The notes: generated from the letters alone by a model not told the origin. Positions 1 to 12,556 are shown, numbered from the stretch's first letter. The stretch is 64,000 nt of DNA from Roseomonas aerilata DSM 19363 (GCF_000711725.1 NZ_JONP01000007.1:1-64000); one strand, 5' to 3'. Made by a program: numbers and translations.

Positions 1-33
1 GAATTCATTCTCTCCCCCCGGGGTCGCCGGTGC
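1..33 (-). repeat. FHR-0, partial four-hairpin repeat (A end only)
   Basis: The window opens inside the A palindrome of the repeat family: its right half (GAATTC then ATTCTCTCCCCCC) is followed by GGGGTCGCCGGTG, which resembles the terminal inverted repeat. It abuts the stop codon of the hydrolase at 44-865. The rest of the copy lies outside the window. Confidence 0.75.
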
Positions 34-43
34 CGACCGGCCT

Positions 44-865
44 TCAGGCCTGGAGAAAAGCGAGGAGGTCCGCGTTCAGCCGGTCCTTCTCGGTAAAGAA
101 CAGGCCGTGGGCCGCGCCGCCGTACTCCACCAGCTTAGCCCCGGTGATCAGGCGGGCCGCCGCGCGGCCGGAGACGTCGATCGGCACGGTCTGGTCGGCG
201 TCGCCGTGGATGACGAGGGTCGGCACCGTGAAGGCGCGCATATCCGCGCGGAAATCGGTTTCGGAGAAGGCGCGCACGCAGTCCACGGTCGCCTTGGGGG
301 AGGCCTGCAGGGCGAGGCCGAGCGCCCATTGCTGGATCTCGTTCGTGACGGTGAAATTCAGCATTCCCGCGCCGAAGAAGGCCTTGCCGAAGGTGGCGAG
401 GAAGTGCGGGCGGTCCGCCAGCAGGCCCGCGACGATGCCGTCGAACACCTCTCGCGGCACGCCCTCATCGTGGCCGGGGACCTTGAGCAGGTAGGGCGTG
501 ACGGCGCTGACGAGAACGGCCTTGGCCACGCGCGTGCTGCCGTGGCGGGCGAGGTAGCGCGCGACTTCGCCGCCGCCCATGGAGAAGCCGACGAGGGTGG
601 CGCCCTGGAGGTCTAGTTCGTCCATCAGCGCGGCCAGGTCGTCGGATAGGGTATCGTAGTCGTAGCCGGAGTAGGGCTTGGCGCTCTCGCCGAAGCCACG
701 GCGGTCGTAGGCGATGACGCGGTAGCCCTGGGCCGCGAGGAACATCGCCTGGTATTCCCACATGGCGCCGCTGAGCGGCCAGCCGTGGATGAGGACCACG
801 GGCTTGCCGGTGCCCCAGTCGGTGTAGTGGAGGGCGACGTCGTCGCGCGTCTTCACGAAGGGCAT
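44..865 (-). CDS. Alpha/beta hydrolase, non-heme chloroperoxidase-like
   Basis: A 273-residue cytosolic alpha/beta-fold hydrolase of the non-heme chloroperoxidase/esterase group; the substrate cannot be predicted. Visible motifs are the oxyanion HGWP (about residues 27-30), nucleophile elbow GFSMGG with Ser95, a late Asp in the HGDAD stretch and a C-terminal His in GGAAHG, giving a complete Ser-Asp-His triad. The start at 865 (MPFVKTRDD) has GGAG just upstream; a longer reading to 1000 adds a low-complexity tail and was not chosen. It is divergent from the ene-reductase at 1147, and the 281 bp between them must hold both promoters. The 3' end abuts a repeat copy. Confidence 0.88.
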   Translation of the reverse strand: MPFVKTRDDVALHYTDWGTGKPVVLIHGWPLSGAMWEYQAMFLAAQGYRVIAYDRRGFGESAKPYSGYDYDTLSDDLAALMDELDLQGATLVGFSMGGGEVARYLARHGSTRVAKAVLVSAVTPYLLKVPGHDEGVPREVFDGIVAGLLADRPHFLATFGKAFFGAGMLNFTVTNEIQQWALGLALQASPKATVDCVRAFSETDFRADMRAFTVPTLVIHGDADQTVPIDVSGRAAARLITGAKLVEYGGAAHGLFFTEKDRLNADLLAFLQA

Positions 866-1146
866 TGGCTTCTCCGGGGGGTGTGGCCGGAGCGGAACGG
901 TCCGTTTCGCGGGTTGGTTGCTGCCGGGCGTGCCCGCCCTGCCCGGCTGGGAACGCGCGCCGGAAGCCATGCTCATGCAACCGCGTTTGCTGCACTGCAC
1001 ATGGCAGCCATGCGGCCGCCCGTCCCCAATCCCGGCGCCGAGGCACCAGATGCCCCCCGAGCGCCGCGCCCCACGGCGAAGCCGACCCGTGGGCCCAGGC
1101 GGCCCGCGTCCCGCAGCCAGCTTCCTCGACCCTTCAAGGAACGAGC

Positions 1147-2241
1147 ATGACCAACCCCGCCGAAAGCCCGCTTTTCACCCCCACCAAGGTCGGCGCCATC
1201 GAGCTTGCGAACCGCGTGGCGATGGCGCCGCTGACCCGCAGCCGCGCCGTCGCGGGCGACGTGCCCCGGCCCTCCGCCGCCACCTACTACGCGCAGCGCG
1301 CGGGCGCGGGGCTGATCATCTCCGAGGCGACGCAGATCTCCCAGCAGGGCAAGGGCTACGCCTTCACGCCGGGCATCCATTCCGAGGAGCAGCTGGCCGG
1401 CTGGCGGCCGGTGACGGAGGCGGTGCACAAGGCCGGCGGGCGCATCGTCGCGCAGCTCTGGCATGTCGGGCGCATCTCCCACCCCGACCTGCAGCCGGGG
1501 AACGCGCTGCCCGTCGCGCCCTCCGCGATCACGCCCAAGGGCCAGGCTTTCACCGAGACGGGCTTCAAGCCGCATGTCGAGCCGCGCGCGCTGGAGGCCG
1601 GGGAGCTTCTGGGCATCGTCGCCGACTACGTGCGCGCCGCGCGCAATGCGCTGGCCGCCGGCTTCGACGGCGTGGAGATCCATGCGGCCAACGGCTACCT
1701 CCTCGACCAGTTCCTGCGGAACGGCAGCAACAAGCGCACGGACCGCTACGGCGGCAGCATCGAGAACCGCGCGCGCCTGACGCTCGAGGTGACGCAGGCG
1801 GTGGTGGACGCGATCGGCGCGGACCGGACGGGCATCCGCCTCTCCCCCGTGACGCCCGCCAACGACGCCAGCGACAGCGACCCCGCGCCGCTGTTCCGGC
1901 ACGTCGTGGAGGCGCTGGCGGGCTTCAACCTCGCCTATCTCCACATGATCGAGGGCGCGACGGGCGGGCCGCGCGACGTGGTGCCGGGCTTCGACTTCAT
2001 GGCGCTCAAGCGCGCCTTCCGCGGGCCCTACATGGCGAATAACGGCTACGACTTCGCCCTCGCCGACGCGGCCATCCGCGAGGGGCGGGCGGACCTCGTC
2101 GCCTTCGGGCGGCCCTTCATCGCCAACCCGGATCTCGTGCAGCGCATGAAGACCGGCGCGGCCCTCGCGACGCCGGACAAGGCGACGTTCTACGGCGGGG
2201 ACGAGCACGGGTACACGGATTACCCGGCGCTGGCGGCCTGA
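1147..2241 (+). CDS. Old yellow enzyme family ene-reductase (NemA-like)
   Basis: A 364-residue FMN-dependent NAD(P)H oxidoreductase that would reduce activated C=C bonds (enones, maleimides, nitro compounds) in the cytoplasm. The TIM barrel is full length. The substrate-binding His179/Asn182 pair is visible in EIHAANGYL, followed by the family stretch DQFLRNGSNKRTDRYGG and the C-terminal phosphate-binding FGRPFIANPDL. AAGGA precedes ATG 1147 at good spacing. NemA-type genes often respond to electrophile stress through a neighbouring TetR repressor, but none is visible here. The divergent hydrolase may share the promoter region. The specific substrate is unknown. Confidence 0.92.
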   Translation: MTNPAESPLFTPTKVGAIELANRVAMAPLTRSRAVAGDVPRPSAATYYAQRAGAGLIISEATQISQQGKGYAFTPGIHSEEQLAGWRPVTEAVHKAGGRIVAQLWHVGRISHPDLQPGNALPVAPSAITPKGQAFTETGFKPHVEPRALEAGELLGIVADYVRAARNALAAGFDGVEIHAANGYLLDQFLRNGSNKRTDRYGGSIENRARLTLEVTQAVVDAIGADRTGIRLSPVTPANDASDSDPAPLFRHVVEALAGFNLAYLHMIEGATGGPRDVVPGFDFMALKRAFRGPYMANNGYDFALADAAIREGRADLVAFGRPFIANPDLVQRMKTGAALATPDKATFYGGDEHGYTDYPALAA

Positions 2242-2253
2242 TCGGGCCGGCTC

Positions 2254-2468
2254 TGGCGACTCCGGGGGAGAGAATGAATTCTCTCCCCCAGACCCCCACT
2301 CATCTTTTTCTCTCTGTTGGAAATACTGGTTGGCCGGTGCGCCTCGGGTCTTGGACCCGAGGCGACTGCATGTTCAGGAAGGTTCCGCGACAGCCAGACG
2401 GGGGTCCAGGGGCCTCAGGCTCCTGGCGGGAGAGGTCCGGAGAGGGCAGAGCCCTCTCTGGTCACTCC
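2254..2468 (+). repeat. FHR-1, four-hairpin repeat, A-to-F orientation
   Basis: Palindrome A at 2264-2289 (12-bp arms, loop GA) is followed by CATCTTTTTCT, palindrome C at 2341-2363 (GCCTCGGGTC-N3-GACCCGAGGC), spacer GGTTCCGCGACAGCCAG, imperfect palindrome E at 2406-2426, and F at 2439-2460. It fills the gap between two convergent stop codons. The TCA that is the stop of the MFS gene (TGA on its strand, 2462-2464) lies in the terminal GGTCAC of the element. Confidence 0.9.
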
Positions 2469-3661
2469 GCAGGCCGTCCCCTCGCTGAAAGAGCGACCCG
2501 GAACGCCACCTGTCCGACCAGCGCGGCCCCGGCCATAACGAGGGCCGCCGAGAGGGCAGCGTGGGACCCGAGGCCGGCGAGGGCGGAGCAGACCGCGCCG
2601 ACGCTCATCTGCACGAAGCCGTAGAGGCCCGAGGCGGAGCCGACGACGCGCGGGTTCACGCCGATCGCCTGCCCGAGGGCGGAGGGTCCGCCGACGCCCG
2701 TGCAGATGGTGAAGGCGAACATGCAGCCCATTGCCCAGCCGACCGTGAGGCCGCCCGAGAGCACCACGGCCAGGAGGAGAAGGGCGGAGGCAAGGCTGGC
2801 GGCGCCGGCCCAGCGCAGCACGCCGTCGAGCGAGGCGCGGCCGATGACGCGGCTGGCCAGCGCGTTGCCGAGGGAGATGCCGATGACGAGGATGGCGAGG
2901 TAGATTCCGACCTCGTGCTCCGGCCGGCCGAGGTCGCGGAAGATAAAGGGTGCGGCGCTGAAGAAGGCGTAGGCCGCCGTGGTCATGCAGCCGCCGAGCA
3001 GGGCGTAGCCGAGGAAGACGGGCGAGACCGCGAGGCGCGCGTAGTCCCGCATGATGGTGGCGGCCGCGAGGCCGGTGGAGCGGCCGGTTTCCGGCAGGAG
3101 GCGCCAGGTGAAGGCGAGGTTGGCGAGGCCGAGCGCGCAGAGCAGCAGCAGCACCACGCGCCAGCCGGCGGTGGCCGCGACCGCCGCGCCGACGAGGGGC
3201 GCGAGGCCGGGGCCGGCGGTGACCATCAGGTTCAGGAGCGCGAGCCGGCGCGCGGCCTCCTTCGCGGCGGAGGTGTCTCGCACGATGGCCCGCGCCAGGA
3301 CCACACCGGAGCAGCCGCCGAGTGCCTGGAAGAGCCGCGCGACGACGAGGGTGCCGGCGTCGGGCGCGAGGCCGGCGAGCAGGCCCGCCACCGTGTAGAG
3401 GCCGAGGCCCGCCATCAGCACGGGGCGGCGCCCGAAGCGGTCCGCCAGCGGGCCGTAGAAGGGTTGGCCGAGCGCGAGGCCGAGCACGTAGAGGCTGACG
3501 GTGAGCTGCATGGCGCCGGGGGAGCCGCCCAGCGCCTCGGCCGCCTGGGGCAGGGCGGGGACGAAGATGTACATCCCGACCGTGCCGCTGAAGGTGATGG
3601 AGGCGAGGAGCCAGAGGGGCACCCGGACTGGCGCGGGCTCGGCGAGCGGGGTCTCGCTCAT
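2462..3661 (-). CDS. MFS drug-resistance exporter, Bcr/CflA type
   Basis: A 399-residue, 12-helix major facilitator superfamily antiporter of the DHA1 Bcr/CflA group, predicted to export drugs or small metabolites across the inner membrane using the proton gradient. The signature loop between helices 2 and 3, GPLADRFGRRP, is at about residues 70-80, and helix 5 carries the motif-C-like GPGLAPLVG. The start gives a short cytosolic N terminus (MSETPLAEP). It is divergent from grpE, in the position where many genomes carry hrcA, so no HrcA repressor gene is adjacent here. The specific substrate is not inferable. Confidence 0.88.
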   Translation of the reverse strand: MSETPLAEPAPVRVPLWLLASITFSGTVGMYIFVPALPQAAEALGGSPGAMQLTVSLYVLGLALGQPFYGPLADRFGRRPVLMAGLGLYTVAGLLAGLAPDAGTLVVARLFQALGGCSGVVLARAIVRDTSAAKEAARRLALLNLMVTAGPGLAPLVGAAVAATAGWRVVLLLLCALGLANLAFTWRLLPETGRSTGLAAATIMRDYARLAVSPVFLGYALLGGCMTTAAYAFFSAAPFIFRDLGRPEHEVGIYLAILVIGISLGNALASRVIGRASLDGVLRWAGAASLASALLLLAVVLSGGLTVGWAMGCMFAFTICTGVGGPSALGQAIGVNPRVVGSASGLYGFVQMSVGAVCSALAGLGSHAALSAALVMAGAALVGQVAFRVALSARGRPAE

Positions 3662-3893
3662 GCGGGGTGGCCGGGCCGGGGGGCGGCGATGGGGTGGGGC
3701 GGGGCCGGGCGGGGGCCGGGGGGGGCGAAGGGTGGCAAGGCGTCGGAAAAGCTACGCCCCGGGATGCTGCGCCGCAACACGCCTTGGCGCACCGGCTTGT
3801 CCCGCCGCCCACCGGCCCCTAGGTGATGCGCCGATACGCGCCGCCCCGAGGGCGCCCCCGCGCAGCCCCTGAAGGGCCAGGAAAGAACGATTG

Positions 3894-4448
3894 ATGAGCG
3901 ATACCCCGACCGACGCGAAGCCGAACGAGAACGAGGTCCCCGGCGCCGATGCCGCGGCCCAGGCTGCTCCGAACAACGCCGCCGAGGCGCCGGACCTCGC
4001 GGCCGAGCTGAACGCCATGCGCGACAAGTGGCTGCGCGCCGAGGCCGAGATGCAGAACCTGCGCAACCGCCACAAGCGGGAGCTGGAGGACGCGCGGAAC
4101 TACGCCGTGACGAAGTTCGCCCGCGACGTGGCGGACGCGGCCGAGAACCTCCGCCGCGGCCTCGATGCCCTGCCGGCGGCCGAGGGCGAGGACGGGCCCA
4201 TCGCGAAGCTGCGTGGCGGCTTCGAGGGGGTGGAGCGCGCCTTCATCGCCATGCTGGAGCGCCACGGCGTGAAGGCCGAGGACCCCAAGGGCAAGCCCTT
4301 CGACCCCGAGCTGCACCAGGCGATGGCCGAGCAGCCCGCGCCCGAGGGGGTGGAGCCCGGCACCGTCATCACGGCCTGGACGCCGGCCTGGACGATCAAC
4401 GGGCGGCTTCTGAAGCCGGCCATGGTGGTCGTTGCAGGGAAGGGCTGA
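3894..4448 (+). CDS. grpE: Nucleotide exchange factor GrpE
   Basis: A 184-residue co-chaperone that releases ADP from DnaK. It has an acidic, disordered N terminus (about 1-30), a long coiled coil (about 35-80, AELNAMRDKWLRAEAEMQNLRNR split across heptads) and the C-terminal beta domain with GVKAEDPKGKPFDPELHQAM and a terminal LLKPAMVVV. TTG 3891 and ATG 3894 are adjacent; ATG 3894 with AGGAAAG about 8 nt upstream was preferred. It lies 194 bp ahead of dnaK in the same direction with a hairpin in between, so dnaK probably also has its own promoter. Confidence 0.96.
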   Translation: MSDTPTDAKPNENEVPGADAAAQAAPNNAAEAPDLAAELNAMRDKWLRAEAEMQNLRNRHKRELEDARNYAVTKFARDVADAAENLRRGLDALPAAEGEDGPIAKLRGGFEGVERAFIAMLERHGVKAEDPKGKPFDPELHQAMAEQPAPEGVEPGTVITAWTPAWTINGRLLKPAMVVVAGKG

Positions 4449-4454
4449 GCTTAG

Positions 4455-4476
4455 GGGGGAAGAAGTGCCTTCCCCC
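4455..4476 (+). terminator. Hairpin after grpE
   Basis: GGGGGAAG and CTTCCCCC form a perfect 8-bp stem with loop AAGTGC a few bases after the grpE stop. There is no U tract, so this may attenuate rather than stop transcription. It resembles a shortened palindrome A of the FHR family and could be a decayed solo copy. Confidence 0.5.
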
Positions 4477-4557
4477 GTTCTGATTCACCCAGGACAGGGT
4501 CTTGTCCCGCGCCCCACCCCTGAATACATCCGGGTCTGGACGGGCCAGCCCCGCCCA

Positions 4558-4582
4558 CCCCATCCGATTTGAGACAATGGGG
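4558..4582. promoter_or_regulatory. Inverted repeat upstream of dnaK
   Basis: CCCCAT (4558-4563) and ATGGGG (4577-4582) form an inverted repeat about 60 bp before the dnaK start. It could be an operator or part of a heat-shock promoter (CCCCAT resembles a sigma-32 -10 element), but I could not find a matching CTTGAA-type -35 at the right distance. Confidence 0.3.
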
Positions 4583-4642
4583 CCGCGCACGGTGCCTCGA
4601 AGCATGGGCCGTGCCCCGGCCGCCGCGAAGGAGAAGTAACGG

Positions 4643-6604
<1,962 letters not shown>

Positions 6605-6625
6605 TCGGCCCCGCGGCAACAGAGG

Positions 6626-6667
6626 GCGCCCGGCATCGCGACACGCGGGCCGGGCGCTTCTTTTTTG
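6626..6667 (+). terminator. Intrinsic terminator after dnaK
   Basis: GCGCCCGG (6626-6633) pairs with CCGGGCGC (6650-6657), followed immediately by TTCTTTTTT. This is a classical Rho-independent terminator 20 bp after the dnaK stop; dnaJ would then depend on read-through or on its own promoter in 6668-6726. Confidence 0.88.
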
Positions 6668-6726
6668 TGGCACCCACCCCAACGCAACCCTACAGGGCCT
6701 AGCGAGAGCCCCGCACGGGAACAGAA

Positions 6727-7872
6727 ATGGCCAAGCGTGATTACTACGAGGTGCTGGGCGTCGCCCGGGACGTGAACGAGGACGGCTTGAAGAAGGCCTT
6801 CCGCAAGCTCGCCATGCAGCACCACCCCGACCGCAACCCCGGCGACAAGGCGGCCGAGGCGAAGTTCAAGGAGGCCAACGAGGCCTACGACGTCCTCAAG
6901 GACGCCGAGAAGCGCGCCGCCTACGACCGCTACGGCCATGCCGCCTTCGAGGGCGGCGGTGGTGGCGGCGGTGGCGGGCCCTTCGGCGGCTTCGCCGGTG
7001 GCGGGTTCGAGGACATCTTCGAGCAGATGTTCGGCAACCTGAACGCGCGCGGCGGGCGGGGCCAGCAGAACAGCGGCCGCGGCTCCGACCTCCGCACCGA
7101 GGTGACGATCGGGCTGGAGGAGGCCTTCGCGGGCACCAAGACCACCATCCGCGTCCCGTCCTCCGTCACCTGCGACAACTGCGCGGGCACGGGGGCCGAG
7201 GGCGGCAAGGCGCAGACCGACACCTGCGGCACCTGCAAGGGCGCCGGCAAGGTACGGGCGCAGTCCGGCTTCTTCCTGGTGGAGCGCAGCTGCCCCACCT
7301 GCGGCGGCACGGGCCGCATCATCAAGAACCCCTGCAAGGTCTGCCAGGGCGCCGGGCGGGTGGAGCGCGAGCGCAACCTCAGCGTCACCATCCCCGCGGG
7401 CGTCGAGGAGGGCACGCGCATCCGCCTGGCCGGCGAGGGCGAGGCCGGGCTGCGCGGCGCACCGCCGGGCGACCTCTACGTCGATATCGGCATCCGCCCC
7501 CACCCGATCTTCCAGCGGGAGGGGAACAACATCTTCATCCGCGTGCCGCTTCGCATGACGCAGGCGGCGCTCGGTGGCGCGGTGGAGGTGCCGAGCATCG
7601 ATGGCGGCCGCGCGCGCGTCTCCATCCCCTCCGGCACGCAGGCGGGGGACCAGTTCCGGCTGCGGGGCAAGGGGTTCTCGATCCTGCGCAGCGCGGCGCG
7701 GGGGGACATGTACGTGCAGGTCTCCGTCGAGACGCCGCAGAACCTGACGGCGAAGCAGCGCGAGCTGCTGGAGCAGTTCGAGGCGGAAGCGACGTCGGAC
7801 AGCCGGACGAGCCCGGAGAGCGAGGGGTTCTTCTCCCGCGTGAAGGAGTTCTGGGACGGGCTGGGGCGGTAA
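6727..7872 (+). CDS. dnaJ: Co-chaperone DnaJ (Hsp40)
   Basis: A 381-residue type I J-protein that stimulates DnaK ATP hydrolysis and delivers substrates. The J domain (1-70) carries HPD at 33-35; a long Gly/Phe region with a polyglycine run follows (about 75-110). The zinc domain has four CxxCxGxG repeats ([32 protein letters not shown]). The C-terminal substrate-binding domains are full length. ATG 6727 follows ACGGGAACAGAA. It is the last gene of the chaperone cluster; a solo A palindrome of the FHR family sits 17 bp after its stop. Confidence 0.97.
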   Translation: MAKRDYYEVLGVARDVNEDGLKKAFRKLAMQHHPDRNPGDKAAEAKFKEANEAYDVLKDAEKRAAYDRYGHAAFEGGGGGGGGGPFGGFAGGGFEDIFEQMFGNLNARGGRGQQNSGRGSDLRTEVTIGLEEAFAGTKTTIRVPSSVTCDNCAGTGAEGGKAQTDTCGTCKGAGKVRAQSGFFLVERSCPTCGGTGRIIKNPCKVCQGAGRVERERNLSVTIPAGVEEGTRIRLAGEGEAGLRGAPPGDLYVDIGIRPHPIFQREGNNIFIRVPLRMTQAALGGAVEVPSIDGGRARVSIPSGTQAGDQFRLRGKGFSILRSAARGDMYVQVSVETPQNLTAKQRELLEQFEAEATSDSRTSPESEGFFSRVKEFWDGLGR

Positions 7873-7917
7873 GGCTCCGGTGGCTTCCGGGGGAGAGAAG
7901 ATGTTCTCTCCCCCGCC
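7873..7917 (+). repeat. Solo A end of the FHR family
   Basis: GGCTCCGGTGGC, similar to the terminal inverted repeat of other copies, is followed by a perfect palindrome A at 7889-7914 (GGGGGAGAGAA, loop GATG, TTCTCTCCCCC). None of the C, E or F palindromes follows. It probably serves as the dnaJ terminator hairpin, though no U tract is present. Confidence 0.7.
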
Positions 7918-7942
7918 TCGCTCGGCGCAGGTTTTCGGTTCG

Positions 7943-7965
7943 GCGCCGAGGTTGCTCCTCGGCGC
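7943..7965. terminator. Hairpin in the dnaJ-oxidase gap
   Basis: GCGCCGAG (7943-7950) and CTCGGCGC (7958-7965) form a perfect 8-bp stem. There is no T tract. It is a possible transcript-end structure after dnaJ. Confidence 0.4.
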
Positions 7966-8110
7966 GGACGGCGGCGCGGCCGCCCTCGACATTTTCGCGC
8001 CGGATGAGCATTAACCCGCCCCGAACGCGTCATTCCCGCGGCGGCGGGAAGGATGCCCCGAGAAGCAGGATGCAGGCTTCCAGGCCCGCAGGATGGAGCC
8101 AGCCGACGCC

Positions 8111-9571
<1,461 letters not shown>

Positions 9572-9607
9572 TCTCCGCTCCGCAACGACACCCCCAGAGG
9601 AAACGCC

Positions 9608-10585
9608 GTGAACCGCCGCCTGCTGCTCGGAACCGCCCTTGGCTCCGCCGTCCTGCCCTTCGTCGTCCGTGCGCAAGGAGGCAACTGGCCCCTGCGGCCC
9701 GTCCGCATGATCGTGCCCTATCCGCCGGGCGGCGCGACCGACGTGATCGCGCGCATCTACGCGGACCACATGGGGCAGACGCTGGGCCAGCCGGTCGTCA
9801 TCGAGAACCGGCCGGGCGCCAGCGGGAATATCGGCATCGACGCCGTGGCGAAAGCGGCGCCGGACGGCTACACGGTCGGCGCCGGCACGGTGTCCAACTT
9901 CTCGATCAACCAGTACCTCTACAAGTCCGTGCCCTACGACATCGAGCGCGACCTGCGGCCGATCGCGCTCGGCTGGGAGTTCCCGAACATCGCGGTGGTG
10001 GCCCCGAACAAGGTGCCGTCGACGACGCTGCAGGAATTCATCGCCTGGGCGAAGTCCCGGCGTGGGGGGATCACCTACGGCTCCACCGGCGTCGGCACCA
10101 CCACGCACCTGTCCTCCGCCATGCTGTTCTCCCGCCTCGGGATCGAGGCGGTGCACGTGCCCTATCGCGGCGCGGCGCAGATCCAGCCCGCGCTGCTGAG
10201 CGGCGACATCGACTTCGCGATCGACGGCGTCGCGTCCTACCAGGCGCTGGTGGAGGCCGGGCAGATCCGCGCATTGGCCGTGACGAGTGCCGAGCGCTGG
10301 CCCACCCTGCCCGCCATTCCCACCATGGCGGAAGCGGGGATCGACGGCTTCGTCGTCACCGTCTGGGGCGGCTTCGTCGCCCCGGCCGCGACGCCCGACA
10401 GCGTGGTGGAGCGGCTGAACGGTGCCCTCAAGGCGACGGTGGACGACACCGCGCAGCGGGAGCGCTTCGCCCGCGTGGGCGCCAAGCCGATCTGGACCAC
10501 CGCGTCCGACGCCACGGCCCGCGCCGCGCGCGAGCGGCCGATGTGGCGCGAGACGATCGAGAAGTCCGGCGCCTCCGCCGACTGA
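9608..10585 (+). CDS. Bug/TctC-family tripartite tricarboxylate receptor
   Basis: A 325-residue periplasmic solute-binding protein of the Bug (TctC) family, which binds carboxylates or related small molecules. A signal peptide is visible (MNRRLLLGTALGSAVLPFVVRAQ, split by the Arg-rich start). Family landmarks are WPLRPVRMIVPYPPGGATD, ENRPGASGNIG and the late GSTGVGTTTHL. The start is GTG 9608 with GAGG ahead. No TctA/TctB membrane genes are in the window, which is common for orphan Bug proteins. It sits 36 bp after the FAD oxidase, so they may be co-transcribed. Confidence 0.9.
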   Translation: MNRRLLLGTALGSAVLPFVVRAQGGNWPLRPVRMIVPYPPGGATDVIARIYADHMGQTLGQPVVIENRPGASGNIGIDAVAKAAPDGYTVGAGTVSNFSINQYLYKSVPYDIERDLRPIALGWEFPNIAVVAPNKVPSTTLQEFIAWAKSRRGGITYGSTGVGTTTHLSSAMLFSRLGIEAVHVPYRGAAQIQPALLSGDIDFAIDGVASYQALVEAGQIRALAVTSAERWPTLPAIPTMAEAGIDGFVVTVWGGFVAPAATPDSVVERLNGALKATVDDTAQRERFARVGAKPIWTTASDATARAARERPMWRETIEKSGASAD

Positions 10586-10593
10586 GCGGCGCG

Positions 10594-10619
10594 CCGGCGC
10601 CCGGTTCCCCGGGCGCCGG
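10594..10619. terminator. Perfect GC hairpin between convergent genes
   Basis: CCGGCGCCCGG (10594-10604) and CCGGGCGCCGG (10609-10619) form a perfect 11-bp stem with a 4-nt loop TTCC, between the Bug gene stop and the gshB stop. It is symmetrical, so it could end transcripts from both sides. No T tract. Confidence 0.65.
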
Positions 10620-10628
10620 AGGGGCGCG

Positions 10629-11576
10629 TCAGCGCTTCGCCTCGATGCAGTCCCAGATCGCGCGCTCGAGGTGCACGCCGTCGAAGCGGGCGATTTCCTG
10701 CAATCCGGTCGGCGAGGTGACGTTGATTTCCGTGAGGTAGCCGCCGATCACGTCGATGCCCACGAAGATCATGCCGCGCGCCTTCAGTTCCGGGCCGATG
10801 GCGGCGCAGATCTCGCGCTCGCGGTCGGTCAGCGTGGTTTGCACGGCCTTCCCGCCGACATGCATGTTGGAGCGCGCTTCGCCTTCCGCGGGCACGCGGT
10901 TGATGGCGCCCATGGCCTCGCCGTCCACGAGGATGATGCGCTTGTCGCCCTGCCGCACGGCGGGCACGTATTTCTGGATGACCAGCGGCTCGCGCGAGCG
11001 CTCGGTGAACATCTCGATGAGCGAGTTGAGGTTGCTGTCGTCCGGTTTCATGTGAAACACCCCGGCGCCGCCGTTGCCGAAGAGGGGCTTCACGATGATG
11101 TCGCCGTGCTTCTCGCGGAAGCGCGCGATGAGGCGGCGGTCGGCGGTCACCAGGGTTTCCGGCATCAGCTCCGGGAAGTGGGTGACGAAGAGCTTTTCGG
11201 GCGCGTTGCGGACGCTGGCGGGGTCGTTCACCACCAGCACCTCCGGGTGGATGTGCTCGAGGATGTGGGTGGCGGTGATGTAGGCCATGTCGAAGGGCGG
11301 GTCCTGGCGCATCAGCACCACGTCGGCGTCGCGGCCGAGGTCGAGTTCCACCTCGGGGCCGAAGGTGAAGTGGTTGCCCTTCTCCCGCCGGACCTCGACC
11401 GGGTGGGCCCAGGCGGTCACGCGGCCGCCGGCCAGCGCGAGGTCGCGCACGTGGTAGTGCCAGAGGGCGTGGCCGCGCGCCTGCGCCTCCAGCATGAGGG
11501 CGAAGGTGCTGTCGCCCTCGATCCCGATGCTCTCCATCGGGTCCATCTGCACCGCTACCCGCAGGGTCTTCGCCAT
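10629..11576 (-). CDS. gshB: Glutathione synthetase
   Basis: A 315-residue ATP-grasp ligase joining gamma-glutamylcysteine and glycine, the last step of glutathione synthesis, in the cytosol. It shows the N-terminal [11 protein letters not shown], the ATP-grasp lysine loop [25 protein letters not shown] and the C-terminal metal-binding EINVTSPTG. The start at 11576 (MAKTLRVAV) follows AGCAGGACCC on its strand; the longer reading to 11657 is proline-rich and not family-like. It is divergent from aroE. A parS-like palindrome lies inside the gene at 11044-11059. Confidence 0.95.
   Translation of the reverse strand: MAKTLRVAVQMDPMESIGIEGDSTFALMLEAQARGHALWHYHVRDLALAGGRVTAWAHPVEVRREKGNHFTFGPEVELDLGRDADVVLMRQDPPFDMAYITATHILEHIHPEVLVVNDPASVRNAPEKLFVTHFPELMPETLVTADRRLIARFREKHGDIIVKPLFGNGGAGVFHMKPDDSNLNSLIEMFTERSREPLVIQKYVPAVRQGDKRIILVDGEAMGAINRVPAEGEARSNMHVGGKAVQTTLTDREREICAAIGPELKARGMIFVGIDVIGGYLTEINVTSPTGLQEIARFDGVHLERAIWDCIEAKR
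11044..11059. promoter_or_regulatory. Candidate parS-like site in gshB
   Basis: GGTTTCATGTGAAACA matches the 16-bp bacterial parS consensus (TGTTTCACGTGAAACA) at 14 of 16 positions and keeps the GTTTCA/TGAAAC arms. The central CATG instead of CACG weakens it. It lies about 5 kb left of the predicted origin. Confidence 0.35.
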
Positions 11577-11685
11577 GGGTCCTGCTTCTCCGTCGATCGA
11601 GGCGCCTTGGTCGCATCCTGCGGGCGACGGCGCCAGAGGGGGGGACTGCCCTGACATCCCGCGGCGCGGCCGCTATGTCAGGGGG

Positions 11686-12546
11686 ATGGAGCCCCTTCGC
11701 ACCCTCACCGGCAAGACGCGCCTGGCCGGCATCCTCGGCCATCCCGTGTCGCATTCGCGCTCGCCCCGGCTGCACGGCTTCTGGCTGGCGCGGCACAGGA
11801 TCGACGGGGCCTACCTGCCCCTGCCGGTGGAGCCCGCGCGCTTCGAGGCGGCGCTGCGCGCGTTGCCGGCGCTGGGCTTCGCGGGGGCGAACGTCACCAT
11901 TCCCCACAAGGAGACGGCGATGGCCGTCTGCGACGTGCTGGCGGAGGACGCGCGGCGGATGGGCGCGGTGAACACCCTCGTCTTCCGCGAGGACGGGCGC
12001 ATCGAGGGCTGGAACACGGACGGCTGGGGCTTCCTGGAGAACCTGCGGGAGGCGGCGCCGGGCTGGCGGGCGGAGGCGGGGCCAGCGGTGATCCTCGGCG
12101 CCGGGGGCGGGGCGCGGGCGGTGGCGCATACCCTGCTCTCCGCCGGCTGCCCTCGACTGACGTTGGTCAACCGCGGCCGCGCCCGCGCCGATGCCCTGGC
12201 GCGCGAGCTTTCGGAGCACGGTGCGGCGGTCGAGGTGGCGGACCAGCCGCCGCTGGAGGACGCGGCGCTGCTGGTGAACACGACAAGCCAGGGAATGCAG
12301 GGCCAGCCGCCACTGGCGCTGGACCTCTCACCCCTGCCGGCGGGCGCGGTGGTAGCGGACCTTGTGTATGTGCCGCTGGAGACGCCGCTTCTCGCCGCCG
12401 CGCGGGCGCGCGGCCTGGTGGCGGTGGACGGGCTGGGGATGCTGCTGCACCAGGGCCGCCGCGGCTTCGAGGCCTGGTTCGGCACCATGCCGGTGGTGGA
12501 CGCGGCGCTGCGCGACTTCGTCGCCTCCGACATCCCCCGCACATGA
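11686..12546 (+). CDS. aroE: Shikimate dehydrogenase
   Basis: A 286-residue NADP-dependent enzyme reducing 3-dehydroshikimate to shikimate in aromatic amino acid synthesis. The substrate site SHSRSPRLH (22-30) and catalytic Lys75 in NVTIPHKE are present. The Rossmann loop GAGGGARAV and C-terminal DGLGMLLHQG are intact. The upstream sequence is a G run touching the ATG, so the start is slightly uncertain. coaE begins 10 bp downstream; aroE-coaE-dnaQ is a conserved alphaproteobacterial set near the origin. Confidence 0.95.
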   Translation: MEPLRTLTGKTRLAGILGHPVSHSRSPRLHGFWLARHRIDGAYLPLPVEPARFEAALRALPALGFAGANVTIPHKETAMAVCDVLAEDARRMGAVNTLVFREDGRIEGWNTDGWGFLENLREAAPGWRAEAGPAVILGAGGGARAVAHTLLSAGCPRLTLVNRGRARADALARELSEHGAAVEVADQPPLEDAALLVNTTSQGMQGQPPLALDLSPLPAGAVVADLVYVPLETPLLAAARARGLVAVDGLGMLLHQGRRGFEAWFGTMPVVDAALRDFVASDIPRT

Positions 12547-12556
12547 AGCACTGCGC

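Noticed and set aside
865-2241. A 458-residue reading of the ene-reductase
   Set aside because: The extension covers the divergent promoter region and is unlike the family; ATG 1147 has AAGGA and gives normal length.
4501-4582. A sigma-32 type heat-shock promoter before dnaK
   Set aside because: CTTGTC and CCCCAT occur, but their spacing is far beyond 13-16 bp, so no promoter could be called with confidence; only the inverted repeat was listed.
10153-10164. CACGTG in the Bug receptor gene as another parS site
   Set aside because: The flanks (GGTGCACGTGCC) lack the GTTT/AAAC arms of parS.
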